Notes under the pieces: model-generated | The model's database searches: none | Told to the model about the DNA's origin: nothing | The model's input: only the letters and a program-made list of their open reading frames with translations | Source: Burkholderia vietnamiensis LMG 10929 | Lineage (GTDB): Bacteria; Pseudomonadota; Gammaproteobacteria; Burkholderiales; Burkholderiaceae | Length of the DNA: 64,000 nucleotides | NCBI RefSeq assembly: GCF_000959445.1 | Contig: NZ_CP009630.1 | Span: forward strand, 1,798,001-1,862,000 | Direction: 5' to 3' | Shown: positions 36,732 to 44,747 of the stretch, piece by piece | How the letters are laid out: every line of letters begins with the position of its first letter | Numbering within the stretch: position 1 is the first letter of the stretch | Made by a program: the position numbers and the translations under genes

Positions 36732-38726
36732 ATGCATCATTACTTCAAGAAAACGACGGTGGCGCTAGCCGCCTTGTCGGTCGTCACGCTGTATGGCTGC
36801 GGATCGGTCGACGGGCCGGTGACGCCGTCGATCAAGCCGAGCACGTCGGGGACGTCGGGGACATCGGGCGGCGGTTCGTCGGGTACGTCGGGCGGCGGTA
36901 GCTCGGGGACTTCGGGCACTTCGGGCACTTCAGGCACTTCGGGCACCTCGGGTACTTCGGGTACTTCGGGTACTTCGGGTACTTCGGGTACTTCGGGTAC
37001 CTCGGGCACCTCGGGCACCTCGGGTACTTCGGGTACTTCGGGTACTTCGGGTACTTCGGGTACTTCGGGTACTTCGGGTACTTCGGGTACTTCGGGTACT
37101 TCGGGTACTTCGGGTACTTCGGGTACTTCGGGTACTTCGGGTACTTCGGGCACTTCGGGCACTTCGGGCACTTCGGGCACTTCGGGCACTTCGGGCACTT
37201 CGGGCACTTCGGGCACTTCGGGCACTTCGGGCACTTCGGGCACTTCGGGTACTTCGGGTACTTCGGGTACTTCGGGTACTTCGGGTACTTCGGGTACTTC
37301 GGGTACTTCGGGTACTTCGGGCACTTCGGGCACTTCGGGCACTTCGGGCACCTCAGGCACCTCGGGCACTTCCGGCACCGCCACCACCCCGCTCGGCAAC
37401 GTCCTTCAGCAAACCGGCACGCTGGTCACCGCCCTCGGCACCACCGTCGCGAACGGCGGCTCGCAGATCGGCGGCGTGCAAGTGCCCGGCACGCACCCGA
37501 CGACGGCCGCCAGCGTGGGCAATGCCGTCACGAGCCTCGGCAACGGCGTGCAGTCGCTCGGCAGCGGCATCGCGGGGGGCCTCGGCTCGATCGGCGTGTC
37601 GCCGAACCCGCTCGGCCCGACGCTCACGTCGACCACCGGCCTGCTGACCGGCGCGGGCGGCGCGGTCAACAATCTCGGCAACGCGGTGACGAGCCTCGGC
37701 AGCGGTCCGCTGTCGCCGCTCGCGCCGGCGACGACGCAGGTAGGCAGCCTCGTCAATACGGTCGGCACCGCGGTGAACTCCACCGCGTCGGCGTTGAACA
37801 CGGCGCTGAGCAGCGCCCCGGTCCAGCAGCTAGAGACGCAGCTCGGCAGCGTGATCAATCCGATCACCAACACGCTGACCGGCGGTGCCACGACGCCCGG
37901 CGCCACGCAGACGCTCGGCGGCGCGACGCTGCTCGGCGCCCCGCTCAACGGGCTGCTCGGCACACTCGGCAGCGGCCTGGGCCTCGCGGGCTCGCAGATC
38001 GGCAGCACGACCGGCAACCCCGTCGGCGCGAGCACCGGCAATACCGTCGCGCAGCTCGGCAACACGGTGGCATCGGCCGGCGGCCTGCTGTACGGCGGCA
38101 GCGGCAGTTCCAGCAGCGGCACGAACCCGCTCGCGCCGATCACCGGCCTGCTCGGCACGTTGACGGGCGGGCTCGGCGGCGGCAGCAGTTCGAGCGGCTC
38201 GGGCGGCACCAGCGGAACGAGCGGGACGAGTGGAACGAGCGGCACCAACCCGCTCGCCCCGATCACCGCGCTGCTCGGCACCGTGACGGGCACGCTCGGC
38301 GGCATCGGTTCGAGCGGTACGGGTGGTACCAGCGGCACCGGCGGCAACGGTGGCGCGGGCGTCGGCGGCTTGCTGGCGCCGGTCACGGGCCTCGTGAACG
38401 CGCTGACGCCGCTCGGCGCCAGCCTCACCGGCACGGTGACGACGCCCGGCGGCGGCGTGACCGGCAACCTCGGCGGCGCGCTGACGAGCGGCCCGGTCGG
38501 CACGCTGACGGGTTCGTTGACGTCGCCGACCGGTGCGCTCGGCGCTGTCGGCACGGCGAGCCCGGGCGGCGCGGTCGGGACGGTGACGACGCCGTCCGGC
38601 AGCGGCACCGTGACGGCCGGCCTGTCCGGCAGTTCGGGCAGCACCGCGGGCGGCGCGACCAACCTGCTCGCGCCGGTGACGAACCTGCTCGGCGGTCTGC
38701 TCGGCGCCACCGCGCCGAAGAAGTAA
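36732..38726 (+). CDS. Collagen-like Gly-Thr-Ser repeat lipoprotein
   Basis: A 664-residue predicted lipoprotein. The signal peptide ends in a lipobox (LYGC, Cys23). Residues ~37-215 are almost pure Gly-Thr-Ser triplets, the collagen-like G-X-Y pattern described for Burkholderia Bucl proteins. The remaining ~450 residues are low-complexity Gly/Ser/Thr/Leu repeats (GTxxxPLAPITGLLGTL, AVTSLGSG, and the like), with another short GTS tract near 38205-38250. Glycine at every third position would allow a triple helix; Pro is scarce in the triplets, so stability would come from Thr/Ser. Surface display or matrix function is inference. It is monocistronic with a hairpin after it. Confidence 0.82.
   Translation: MHHYFKKTTVALAALSVVTLYGCGSVDGPVTPSIKPSTSGTSGTSGGGSSGTSGGGSSGTSGTSGTSGTSGTSGTSGTSGTSGTSGTSGTSGTSGTSGTSGTSGTSGTSGTSGTSGTSGTSGTSGTSGTSGTSGTSGTSGTSGTSGTSGTSGTSGTSGTSGTSGTSGTSGTSGTSGTSGTSGTSGTSGTSGTSGTSGTSGTSGTSGTSGTSGTSGTATTPLGNVLQQTGTLVTALGTTVANGGSQIGGVQVPGTHPTTAASVGNAVTSLGNGVQSLGSGIAGGLGSIGVSPNPLGPTLTSTTGLLTGAGGAVNNLGNAVTSLGSGPLSPLAPATTQVGSLVNTVGTAVNSTASALNTALSSAPVQQLETQLGSVINPITNTLTGGATTPGATQTLGGATLLGAPLNGLLGTLGSGLGLAGSQIGSTTGNPVGASTGNTVAQLGNTVASAGGLLYGGSGSSSSGTNPLAPITGLLGTLTGGLGGGSSSSGSGGTSGTSGTSGTSGTNPLAPITALLGTVTGTLGGIGSSGTGGTSGTGGNGGAGVGGLLAPVTGLVNALTPLGASLTGTVTTPGGGVTGNLGGALTSGPVGTLTGSLTSPTGALGAVGTASPGGAVGTVTTPSGSGTVTAGLSGSSGSTAGGATNLLAPVTNLLGGLLGATAPKK
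36906..37376 (+). repeat. 9-bp tandem repeat encoding Gly-Thr-Ser
   Basis: About fifty tandem copies of a nonamer of the type GGTACTTCG. The glycine codon splits the array into blocks: mostly GGT in about 36955-37150, GGC in 37150-37245, GGT again to ~37315, then GGC. Such blocks imply repeated local expansion by slippage, so the array length should vary between strains. Being a multiple of 3, length change never breaks the frame. Confidence 0.9.
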
Positions 38727-38755
38727 CGCTTCACCCATCAGAACGACAGGCCAGT

Positions 38756-38786
38756 GGCCGGGCCCATTCCGATACGGAGCCCGGCC
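38756..38786 (+). terminator. Hairpin terminator after the collagen-like gene
   Basis: GGCCGGGC pairs perfectly with GCCCGGCC and encloses a second stem TCCG-ATA-CGGA; it starts 29 bp past the stop. There is no T-run. Confidence 0.55.
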
Positions 38787-38846
38787 GACGGCCGGCGTCA
38801 TCCGCCAAGCGGGGACGCCGGCCCACCTCCCGACGAGGATCCGATC

Positions 38847-40130
38847 ATGAATTCCACCATCGACGGCATTGCAGCAGTCCACGATCGTCCGCCGCGCTCC
38901 GCCACGCCGTTTCGCGCCGGGCTGCTCGGCATCGCGGCCGGGCTGGTCGCGCTGTGGGTCACGCGCGACCAGCCGGCGCTCGACGCGGCGACCCGCGCCG
39001 TGATCGCGAGCGTCGCGATCATCGGCACGATCGCGCTGCACGAAATCTTCGTCTCGCGCGTGTATCTGCGCCCGAGCGCCGGGCTGTCGCGGCAGGCACT
39101 GCGCCCGCTGGGGCTCGCGCGCGTCGCGACGCGCCTCGGCGCGCTCACGTCGATCTACGCGGGCATCGGCGCGATCTACTGGCTGCTCCCCGAATATCAC
39201 GGCGCGTTCTATCTGCCGTTCTGGTCGCTGCTGCGCTCGCTGGCGCCGTACGTGATCGTCGCGGCGCCGTTCTACTTCGCGTGGATGGACCGCCACCAGC
39301 GCGACACCGACGACGCCTATCTGCTGTGGGGCCGCTACCTGTTGCGTCGCGAGCGGCCGGCGAACTGGCAGCCCGTGCGCGAGATGCTCGCCGGCTGGGG
39401 CGTGAAGGCGTTCTTCCTGCCGCTGATGACCGTGTACCTGTCGAAGGACGCCGATCACCTGAGCACATCGCTCGCGAACGCGCTGCACGCGCCGATGACG
39501 CTCGCGACCTTCGTGTTCCTGTACGACCTGTCGTTCACGATGGACCTGATGTTCGGCACCGTCGGCTACCTGTGCACGTTCCGCATTCTCGACAGCCACG
39601 TTCGCACCGTCGAGCCGACCACGCTCGGCTGGGGCGCCGCGCTGATCTGCTATCAGCCGTTCTGGTCGCTGATCTCGAACAACTACATCCGCTACGAAGG
39701 CTCGCTGTTCTGGGACAACTGGCTGCTGTCCGCGCCGACGCTGCGCGTGATCTGGGGCGGCGCGATCATCTTGTTGCTGATGACCTACGCGCTGTCGACG
39801 ATCTCGTTCGGGCTGCGGTTCTCGAATCTCACGAACCGCGGGATCATCACGTCGGGCCCGTACCGGTTCACGAAGCATCCGGCCTACATCACGAAGAACC
39901 TGTCGTACTGGATGGTATCGGTGCCGTTCGTCGAGCCGCTCGGCTGGCAGGTCGCGCTGATGCACTGTGCGAGGCTCGTCGCGGTGAACCTGATCTACTA
40001 CACGCGCGCGAAGACGGAGGAACGGCATCTGATGCGCGATCTGGACTATCGCGCGTATGCGGAATGGATCGCGCAGCACGGGTTGTTTGCGCGGATGCGG
40101 CACGCGTTGGGTATGCGCGCTGTGGTGTGA
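38847..40130 (+). CDS. ICMT/phospholipid-methyltransferase-like membrane protein
   Basis: A 427-residue polytopic membrane protein. Its C-terminal part has the isoprenylcysteine-methyltransferase/PEMT cofactor motif (GPYRFTKHPAYITKNLSYW) and the closing RAKTEERHLMRDLDYRAYAEW, which bind S-adenosylmethionine. The first ~250 residues add six or more hydrophobic segments, making it about twice the usual 200-residue bacterial size. The substrate is unknown; methylation of a lipid or other hydrophobic group in the inner membrane is likely. Start at 38847 (CGAGGAT upstream). Confidence 0.78.
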   Translation: MNSTIDGIAAVHDRPPRSATPFRAGLLGIAAGLVALWVTRDQPALDAATRAVIASVAIIGTIALHEIFVSRVYLRPSAGLSRQALRPLGLARVATRLGALTSIYAGIGAIYWLLPEYHGAFYLPFWSLLRSLAPYVIVAAPFYFAWMDRHQRDTDDAYLLWGRYLLRRERPANWQPVREMLAGWGVKAFFLPLMTVYLSKDADHLSTSLANALHAPMTLATFVFLYDLSFTMDLMFGTVGYLCTFRILDSHVRTVEPTTLGWGAALICYQPFWSLISNNYIRYEGSLFWDNWLLSAPTLRVIWGGAIILLLMTYALSTISFGLRFSNLTNRGIITSGPYRFTKHPAYITKNLSYWMVSVPFVEPLGWQVALMHCARLVAVNLIYYTRAKTEERHLMRDLDYRAYAEWIAQHGLFARMRHALGMRAVV

Positions 40131-40276
40131 GGCCGTGTAACGCGGCGGCGATCGTCGGTTCGATGAGCGGCGCGCATCCGCGCTTCGCGCCGGCGCGCCC
40201 CGAACGCGCACCGGTGCGATAATCCGTCGAACCCACGCGACGACGCCGCGCCCCTACACCGCCAACCCACCCGCCG

Positions 40277-40849
40277 ATGGCCGACGAACCCCGAACCGAT
40301 CGCGCGCACCGCGTCGACATCATCGCGCTGTGCGGCAGCCTGCGCGCCCAATCGCACAACGCAGCGCTGCTCGATGCGGCGGCCCGCGTCGCACCGCACG
40401 GGATGCGCATCGTGCGCTTCGAACGGCTCGGCGAGTTTCCACTGTTCAATCCGGATATCAAATCTCCGACGCCGCCCGCGGTGCACGACTTGATCGAACG
40501 GCTGAACGCGGCGCACGGCGTGCTGATCGCGAGCCCGGAATACGCGCACGGCGTGACGGGCGTGATGAAGAACGCGCTGGACTGGATCGTCGGATGCGAG
40601 GCGGTCGTGTACAAGCCGGTCGCGGTACTGAACGCGTCGCCGCGCGCGACGCACGCGGACGCGGCGCTGCGGGAAACGCTGGCGGTGATGTCCGCATGCA
40701 TCGTCGAGCGCGCGTCGATCGCGCTACCGATCCTCGGCAGCGGGCTCGATGCGGCCGGTATCGCCGCGCATCCGCACTTCGCGCCGGCGCTGACCGATGC
40801 GCTGCTCGCACTGCGCGCGACGATCGACGCGCAGACGCCGAGCCGCTAG
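40277..40849 (+). CDS. NADPH-dependent FMN reductase
   Basis: A 190-residue flavodoxin-fold reductase: CGSLRAQSHNAALL is the FMN-phosphate loop and SPEYAHGVTGVMKNALDWI the conserved FMN-binding turn of the NADPH-dependent FMN reductase family (quinone/azo/chromate reductases included). The gene is single, preceded by a weak RBS, and convergent with the DUF2894 gene 19 bp away. The in vivo acceptor cannot be told. Confidence 0.88.
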   Translation: MADEPRTDRAHRVDIIALCGSLRAQSHNAALLDAAARVAPHGMRIVRFERLGEFPLFNPDIKSPTPPAVHDLIERLNAAHGVLIASPEYAHGVTGVMKNALDWIVGCEAVVYKPVAVLNASPRATHADAALRETLAVMSACIVERASIALPILGSGLDAAGIAAHPHFAPALTDALLALRATIDAQTPSR

Positions 40850-40868
40850 CGAAGCACCGCAACGGGCG

Positions 40869-41525
40869 TCATCGCGCCCTCACCCGCGCGACTTTCTTCG
40901 CGGGCTTGCCGGACTTCGCTGCCTTGGCGCGCGGCGCATCCTTGTCGGGCGGCGGGCCGCCGGCCAGATCCTCGAGCCATGCCAGCGCATCGATATACGA
41001 CAGGAACTGCTGCAGGTAGTCGGGTGACAGCTCGCGCATCGTCGCGAGCGACCGATGCACGAGGCTGTTCGAATTGAGCGGTCCCGCGTTGCGCGGCACC
41101 TGGTCGAGCGACTGGCGGTACTGCTGCTCGGTGCGGACCTTCGACCACGTCGCGCGGAAGTAGTCGATCAGCTCGGGATCGATCCCGCGCCGGTCGGCCT
41201 GCGCATCGCGCGCGAGCCGCGCGACGAGCCCGGCGAGTGCGCCGCGCGCAGGCCCCTGCGCGCCGGCATGCGCGCTGTCGCACGCAGCTGCGGTTGCGGT
41301 TGCAGCTACGTTTATGCCTTCGCTCGCGCGCGCCACGATCGCGGCGAACGCGTCGAGCAGCGTCGCGAACCGCGCGTCGAGCAGCGCGCGCGCATCGCCG
41401 TCCAGCGCGGCCGCGCGTTTGGCGAGCGCGTCGAGCCGATGAAAGCGCACCGGGTCGAGCCGGTCGGCGCGCTGCTCGCGCCATCCGTCGAGCATCGCGC
41501 GCACCTGCGTCGCGTCCACCGTCAC
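40869..41525 (-). CDS. DUF2894 protein, last gene of the MotA/OmpA-like operon
   Basis: A 218-residue protein of the DUF2894 type: helical, with EQQYRQSLDQVPRNAGPLNSN and LSPDYLQQFLSYIDALAWLE. The C-terminus is a lysine/arginine-rich tail (AKAAKSGKPAKKVARVRAR) that could bind nucleic acid or phospholipid. It starts at GTG (41525) overlapping the OmpA-like stop by four bases (GTGA). It has no signal peptide or membrane helix, so it is a cytoplasmic partner. Function unknown. Confidence 0.78.
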   Translation of the reverse strand: MTVDATQVRAMLDGWREQRADRLDPVRFHRLDALAKRAAALDGDARALLDARFATLLDAFAAIVARASEGINVAATATAAACDSAHAGAQGPARGALAGLVARLARDAQADRRGIDPELIDYFRATWSKVRTEQQYRQSLDQVPRNAGPLNSNSLVHRSLATMRELSPDYLQQFLSYIDALAWLEDLAGGPPPDKDAPRAKAAKSGKPAKKVARVRAR

Positions 41526-42166
41526 TTCGCCGTTCCTCCATTCGACGCGCTCTTGCGCGGCACCGGCGCAATCTCCACGCGGCGGTTCTTCGCGCGGCCT
41601 TCGTCGTCGGCGTTCGAGCTGACCGGCTGCTGCGAGCCGAACGCCGCCGCGAACACCGACGGCGCCGGCACGCCGGCGTCGATCAGCGCGCGCGTGACGG
41701 TCAGCGCGCGCTTCGCCGACAACTCCCAGTTGTCCGCGAACAGGCGGTTGCCGGCGCGCACCTGCTGATCGTCGGCGAAGCCGCTGACCATCAGGATCTC
41801 GTCGCGCGTCTTCAGGTACGCGGCGAGCGGCCCGGCCAGCGTCTTCAGCAGATCGCGGCCGGCCGGCTGCAACTGGTCCGAGTTCAACGCGAACAGCACG
41901 TTGCCGCTGATCCCGATGCGCCCGTTCACGAGCGTCACGCGACCGGCCGCGAGCGGCCCCGCGAGCGCCTGCTCCAGCGACGCGCGCTGCTGCGCTTCCT
42001 GCCGGCGCGCGCGCACGGCTTCCTCGAGCTTCGACGTCAGCTGCAATTGCATGCCGATCACGCCGACGAGGATCAGCACGAAGGCGCCGAGCAGCACCGA
42101 CATCAGGTCGGCGAACGCGGGCCAGACCGGCGCGGCGGGCGCGCCGTCGTCGATTTCGTCATGCAT
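41522..42166 (-). CDS. MotB/TolR-like OmpA-domain protein
   Basis: A 214-residue protein with one N-terminal transmembrane helix (FADLMSVLLGAFVLILVGVIGMQL), a short linker and a C-terminal OmpA-like peptidoglycan-binding domain (LFALNSDQLQPAGRDLLKTL, NRRVEIAP). D20 in FADLMS matches the proton-carrying aspartate of MotB (YADFMT), so it could form the ion path with the MotA/ExbB-like gene product just upstream. The gene starts 3 bp after that gene's stop, and overlaps the DUF2894 gene by 4 bp. MotB/ZorB-like architecture is visible; the force recipient is unknown. Confidence 0.85.
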   Translation of the reverse strand: MHDEIDDGAPAAPVWPAFADLMSVLLGAFVLILVGVIGMQLQLTSKLEEAVRARRQEAQQRASLEQALAGPLAAGRVTLVNGRIGISGNVLFALNSDQLQPAGRDLLKTLAGPLAAYLKTRDEILMVSGFADDQQVRAGNRLFADNWELSAKRALTVTRALIDAGVPAPSVFAAAFGSQQPVSSNADDEGRAKNRRVEIAPVPRKSASNGGTAK

Positions 42167-42169
42167 GTC

Positions 42170-44737
42170 TTACGCTCCGACCGATGCGCGCCGACCGGCA
42201 ATCTGCTGCAGATCCTCGACGATCTGCTTCTGCGACATCATGCTGAGGTCGATCACCTCGCGCGCCTGCGCGACGTAGTACTCGAGCTGCTCGTCGCTGC
42301 GCGCGAGCGATTTCTCGAGCGCGGCCTCGATGCGTTGCAGGTGGCTCAGCAGCTTGTCGTTCGATTCGCCGAACACCTGCACGGCCGCGCCGAACGCATC
42401 GCCGAGGCTCGCGACCTCGACTGCGCCCGCCGTCACCTGCGCCGCCACGGAATCGAGCTTGCGCGTCTCGGCATCGACGGCGTCGTTGAAGCGCGCGCCG
42501 ACGCGTTCGAGCAGATCGGCCGACGTGCTGACGAGCGCATCGATCGCGGTGCGCTGCTCGGTCGATGCATGATTGACCGCGCCGAGCAGGGTTTCGAGCG
42601 TCGCGAGCAGGCGGCTGCGCTCGTCGAGCATCGCCGTGTCGCGCACCATGCTGTCGGACAGACGCTGGCGCAATTCGGCGACGACGTCCGCCGCGGCCTT
42701 CGGCGCTTCCGATGCGGCCTGCACGAGGCGCGAGATTTCGTTGATCGTGTCGCTCGCGTGCGCCTGCGCCTGTGCGGTGATCTCGTTGGCGGTGCGTGCC
42801 AGCGTGTCGCAGATGTCCTGCTGGCGCGTCGCCGCGTGCGCGCTCGTCTGCGCCCATTCGTCACGCAGCACGGCGGCCAGGGCCGCCAGCGAGTCGCTCC
42901 ATGCGGCCAGACGCTCCTCGTCGCGCGCGGCGAGCTGCGTTTGCAGGCCTGCATGCGAATCGCGAATCGTCGACAGCAGATCGTTCGAGCGTCGTTCGAA
43001 CGTCGCGGCTTGCGCGGTCAGATCGCGTGTGGTCTGTGCGAGCGCGTCGCAGATCTCCTGCTGACGGCCTACGCTGTGCACGCCCGCGCGCTGCCATTCG
43101 TCGCCGAGCTTCGCGGCCATCGCGGCGAGCGAGTCGCTCCATGCAGCCAGACGTTCCTCGTCGCGTGCGGCGAGTTGCGTTTGCAGGCCCGCGTGCGAAT
43201 CGCGAATCGTCGACAGCAGATCGTTCGAGCGTTGCTCGAACGTCGCCGCCTGCGCGGTCAGATCGCGCGTCGTCTGTGCGAGCGCATCGCAGATCTCCTG
43301 CTGACGGCCTGCGCTGTGCACGCCCGCACGCTGCCATTCGTCGCCGAGCTTCGCGGCCATCGCGGCGAGCGAGTCGCTCCATGCAGCCAGACGCTCCTCG
43401 TCGCGTGCAGCCAGTTGCGTCTGCAACCCCGCATGCGCGTCGCGCATCGCGACGAGTGCGGCCGCCGAGTGTCGTTCGAACGTGGCCGCGGCTTCGCCGA
43501 GCGCGCGCGCATGCCGGTCGGCCAGCGCGTCGCCGACCTGCTGCTGCTGCGCGAGCGCATCGCGCCACGCGTCGGACAGACGGCCTTCGGTAGACTCGAG
43601 GCGCGTCGCGACGCCGTCGAGCAGATCGCTCGAACGCTGCGCGAAGGTGTCGGTGAACCGGCCGAGCGTCGTCTGCAGCTGCTGCGCGACGGCGTCGCCG
43701 GCGCGGCGCTGCTCGTCGAGCGCGCGGCCCCACGCGGCCGTCACGTCGGCGGTGGTCTGCTCGAAGCCGCCGGCCAGCGCGTCGAGCTGGCGCTGCACCG
43801 CGCCCGTCACGGTGTCGCGCAGCGCGGCCATCTCCTGCGCGAGCCCCGTCATCGTCGCGGCGACGACCGGCTGCAGCGCAGCGCCGGCCACGCGCGCGCT
43901 TTCGGCGGCGCTCTCCTTCAACGCGTCGCCGACGTTCGCGGCAAGGCCCGCATACGCGCGCTCGGTGCGCTCGAAGAAGGCGTGCTGGCTTTCGATCTGG
44001 CGATCGTGCAACGCGGCGCTGCGTGCGTCGAGCGCCGTCATCATCGTGTGCAGCCGGTCGACCAGCGCGGGCATCACGTCGGCCTGGCGCTGCAGCAGCC
44101 GGAACGATTCGTCGCGCTGATGCGCGGACGAGTGCACGCGCAGCGTCGTCGCGATCTTCGCGTCGAGCAGCTGCGCTGCCTCGATGCGTTCGCGCCGCAC
44201 GAGCGCCGACAGCAAGCCGAGCATCGCGGACGTCGCGACACCCGCGATCGACGTGCCGAACGCGAAACCGAGGCCCTTGACGGGCGCGATCAGCGACGCG
44301 CGAATCGCATCGAGGTCGGTGGCGCTTTCGAGCGCGGCGCCCGTGCCTTTCAATGTCACGACCATCCCGAGCAGCGTGCCGAGCATGCCGAGCAGCACGA
44401 GCAGGCCGACGAGATAAGGCGTCAGCGCCGGACCCGGCAGCGCGACGCGCGCGCCCTCGACGCGCGCGCGCACCGCGCCGCGCAGCCCGGGGTGCAGCGT
44501 ATCGAGCCACGTGTCGAGCGTCGCCGGCGGCTCGGTCAAACCGGCCACCGCGCGCGTCAGCGTGGCCGTGGCCTGCCGGTAACGCTGCAGCTCCCACGCA
44601 CCGGCGACGTAGCACGCGCCGATCAGCAGCGTGACGGCGGCCGCAAGCGGGTTCGACGCGACATAGCCGGCGCCGATCCAGCCCACTGCGAGCAGGCCGG
44701 CGATGAACACAACGAGATCAAGACGAATTCTGGACAT
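42170..44737 (-). CDS. MotA/TolQ/ExbB-type channel protein with a long repeat tail (DUF802)
   Basis: An 855-residue protein. Four transmembrane helices are predicted at ~8-28, 31-50, 107-129 and 153-180. The last two form the MotA/TolQ/ExbB core (LGMLGTLLGMVVTLKGTG and PVKGLGFAFGTSIAGVATS). The remaining ~670 residues are a long, helical, Ala/Gln/Arg-rich cytoplasmic tail that includes near-identical 80-residue repeats (433-512 and 513-592) and a degenerate third. This layout (ion channel plus long tail, with a MotB-OmpA partner encoded next) is that of ZorA, not of a flagellar stator. The DUF802 family is found in betaproteobacteria with no assigned function. It starts 10 bp after the DUF3348 stop. 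Confidence 0.82.
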   Translation of the reverse strand: MSRIRLDLVVFIAGLLAVGWIGAGYVASNPLAAAVTLLIGACYVAGAWELQRYRQATATLTRAVAGLTEPPATLDTWLDTLHPGLRGAVRARVEGARVALPGPALTPYLVGLLVLLGMLGTLLGMVVTLKGTGAALESATDLDAIRASLIAPVKGLGFAFGTSIAGVATSAMLGLLSALVRRERIEAAQLLDAKIATTLRVHSSAHQRDESFRLLQRQADVMPALVDRLHTMMTALDARSAALHDRQIESQHAFFERTERAYAGLAANVGDALKESAAESARVAGAALQPVVAATMTGLAQEMAALRDTVTGAVQRQLDALAGGFEQTTADVTAAWGRALDEQRRAGDAVAQQLQTTLGRFTDTFAQRSSDLLDGVATRLESTEGRLSDAWRDALAQQQQVGDALADRHARALGEAAATFERHSAAALVAMRDAHAGLQTQLAARDEERLAAWSDSLAAMAAKLGDEWQRAGVHSAGRQQEICDALAQTTRDLTAQAATFEQRSNDLLSTIRDSHAGLQTQLAARDEERLAAWSDSLAAMAAKLGDEWQRAGVHSVGRQQEICDALAQTTRDLTAQAATFERRSNDLLSTIRDSHAGLQTQLAARDEERLAAWSDSLAALAAVLRDEWAQTSAHAATRQQDICDTLARTANEITAQAQAHASDTINEISRLVQAASEAPKAAADVVAELRQRLSDSMVRDTAMLDERSRLLATLETLLGAVNHASTEQRTAIDALVSTSADLLERVGARFNDAVDAETRKLDSVAAQVTAGAVEVASLGDAFGAAVQVFGESNDKLLSHLQRIEAALEKSLARSDEQLEYYVAQAREVIDLSMMSQKQIVEDLQQIAGRRASVGA
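42740..43441 (-). repeat. 240-bp tandem repeats in the channel-protein tail
   Basis: Two copies (43202-43441 and 42962-43201) are almost identical at DNA level; a third (from 42961 downward) begins the same way but decays after about 120 bp. Each unit encodes 80 residues beginning D-x-H-A-G-L-Q. The repeat keeps the frame and changes tail length by 80 residues per copy. Confidence 0.85.
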
Positions 44738-44747
44738 AGCTTGGGAA

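Noticed and set aside
36740..37399. A Val-Pro-Glu repeat gene on the minus strand
   Set aside because: It arises from reading the GTS nonamer array backwards; no ribosome-binding site or continuation beyond the array.
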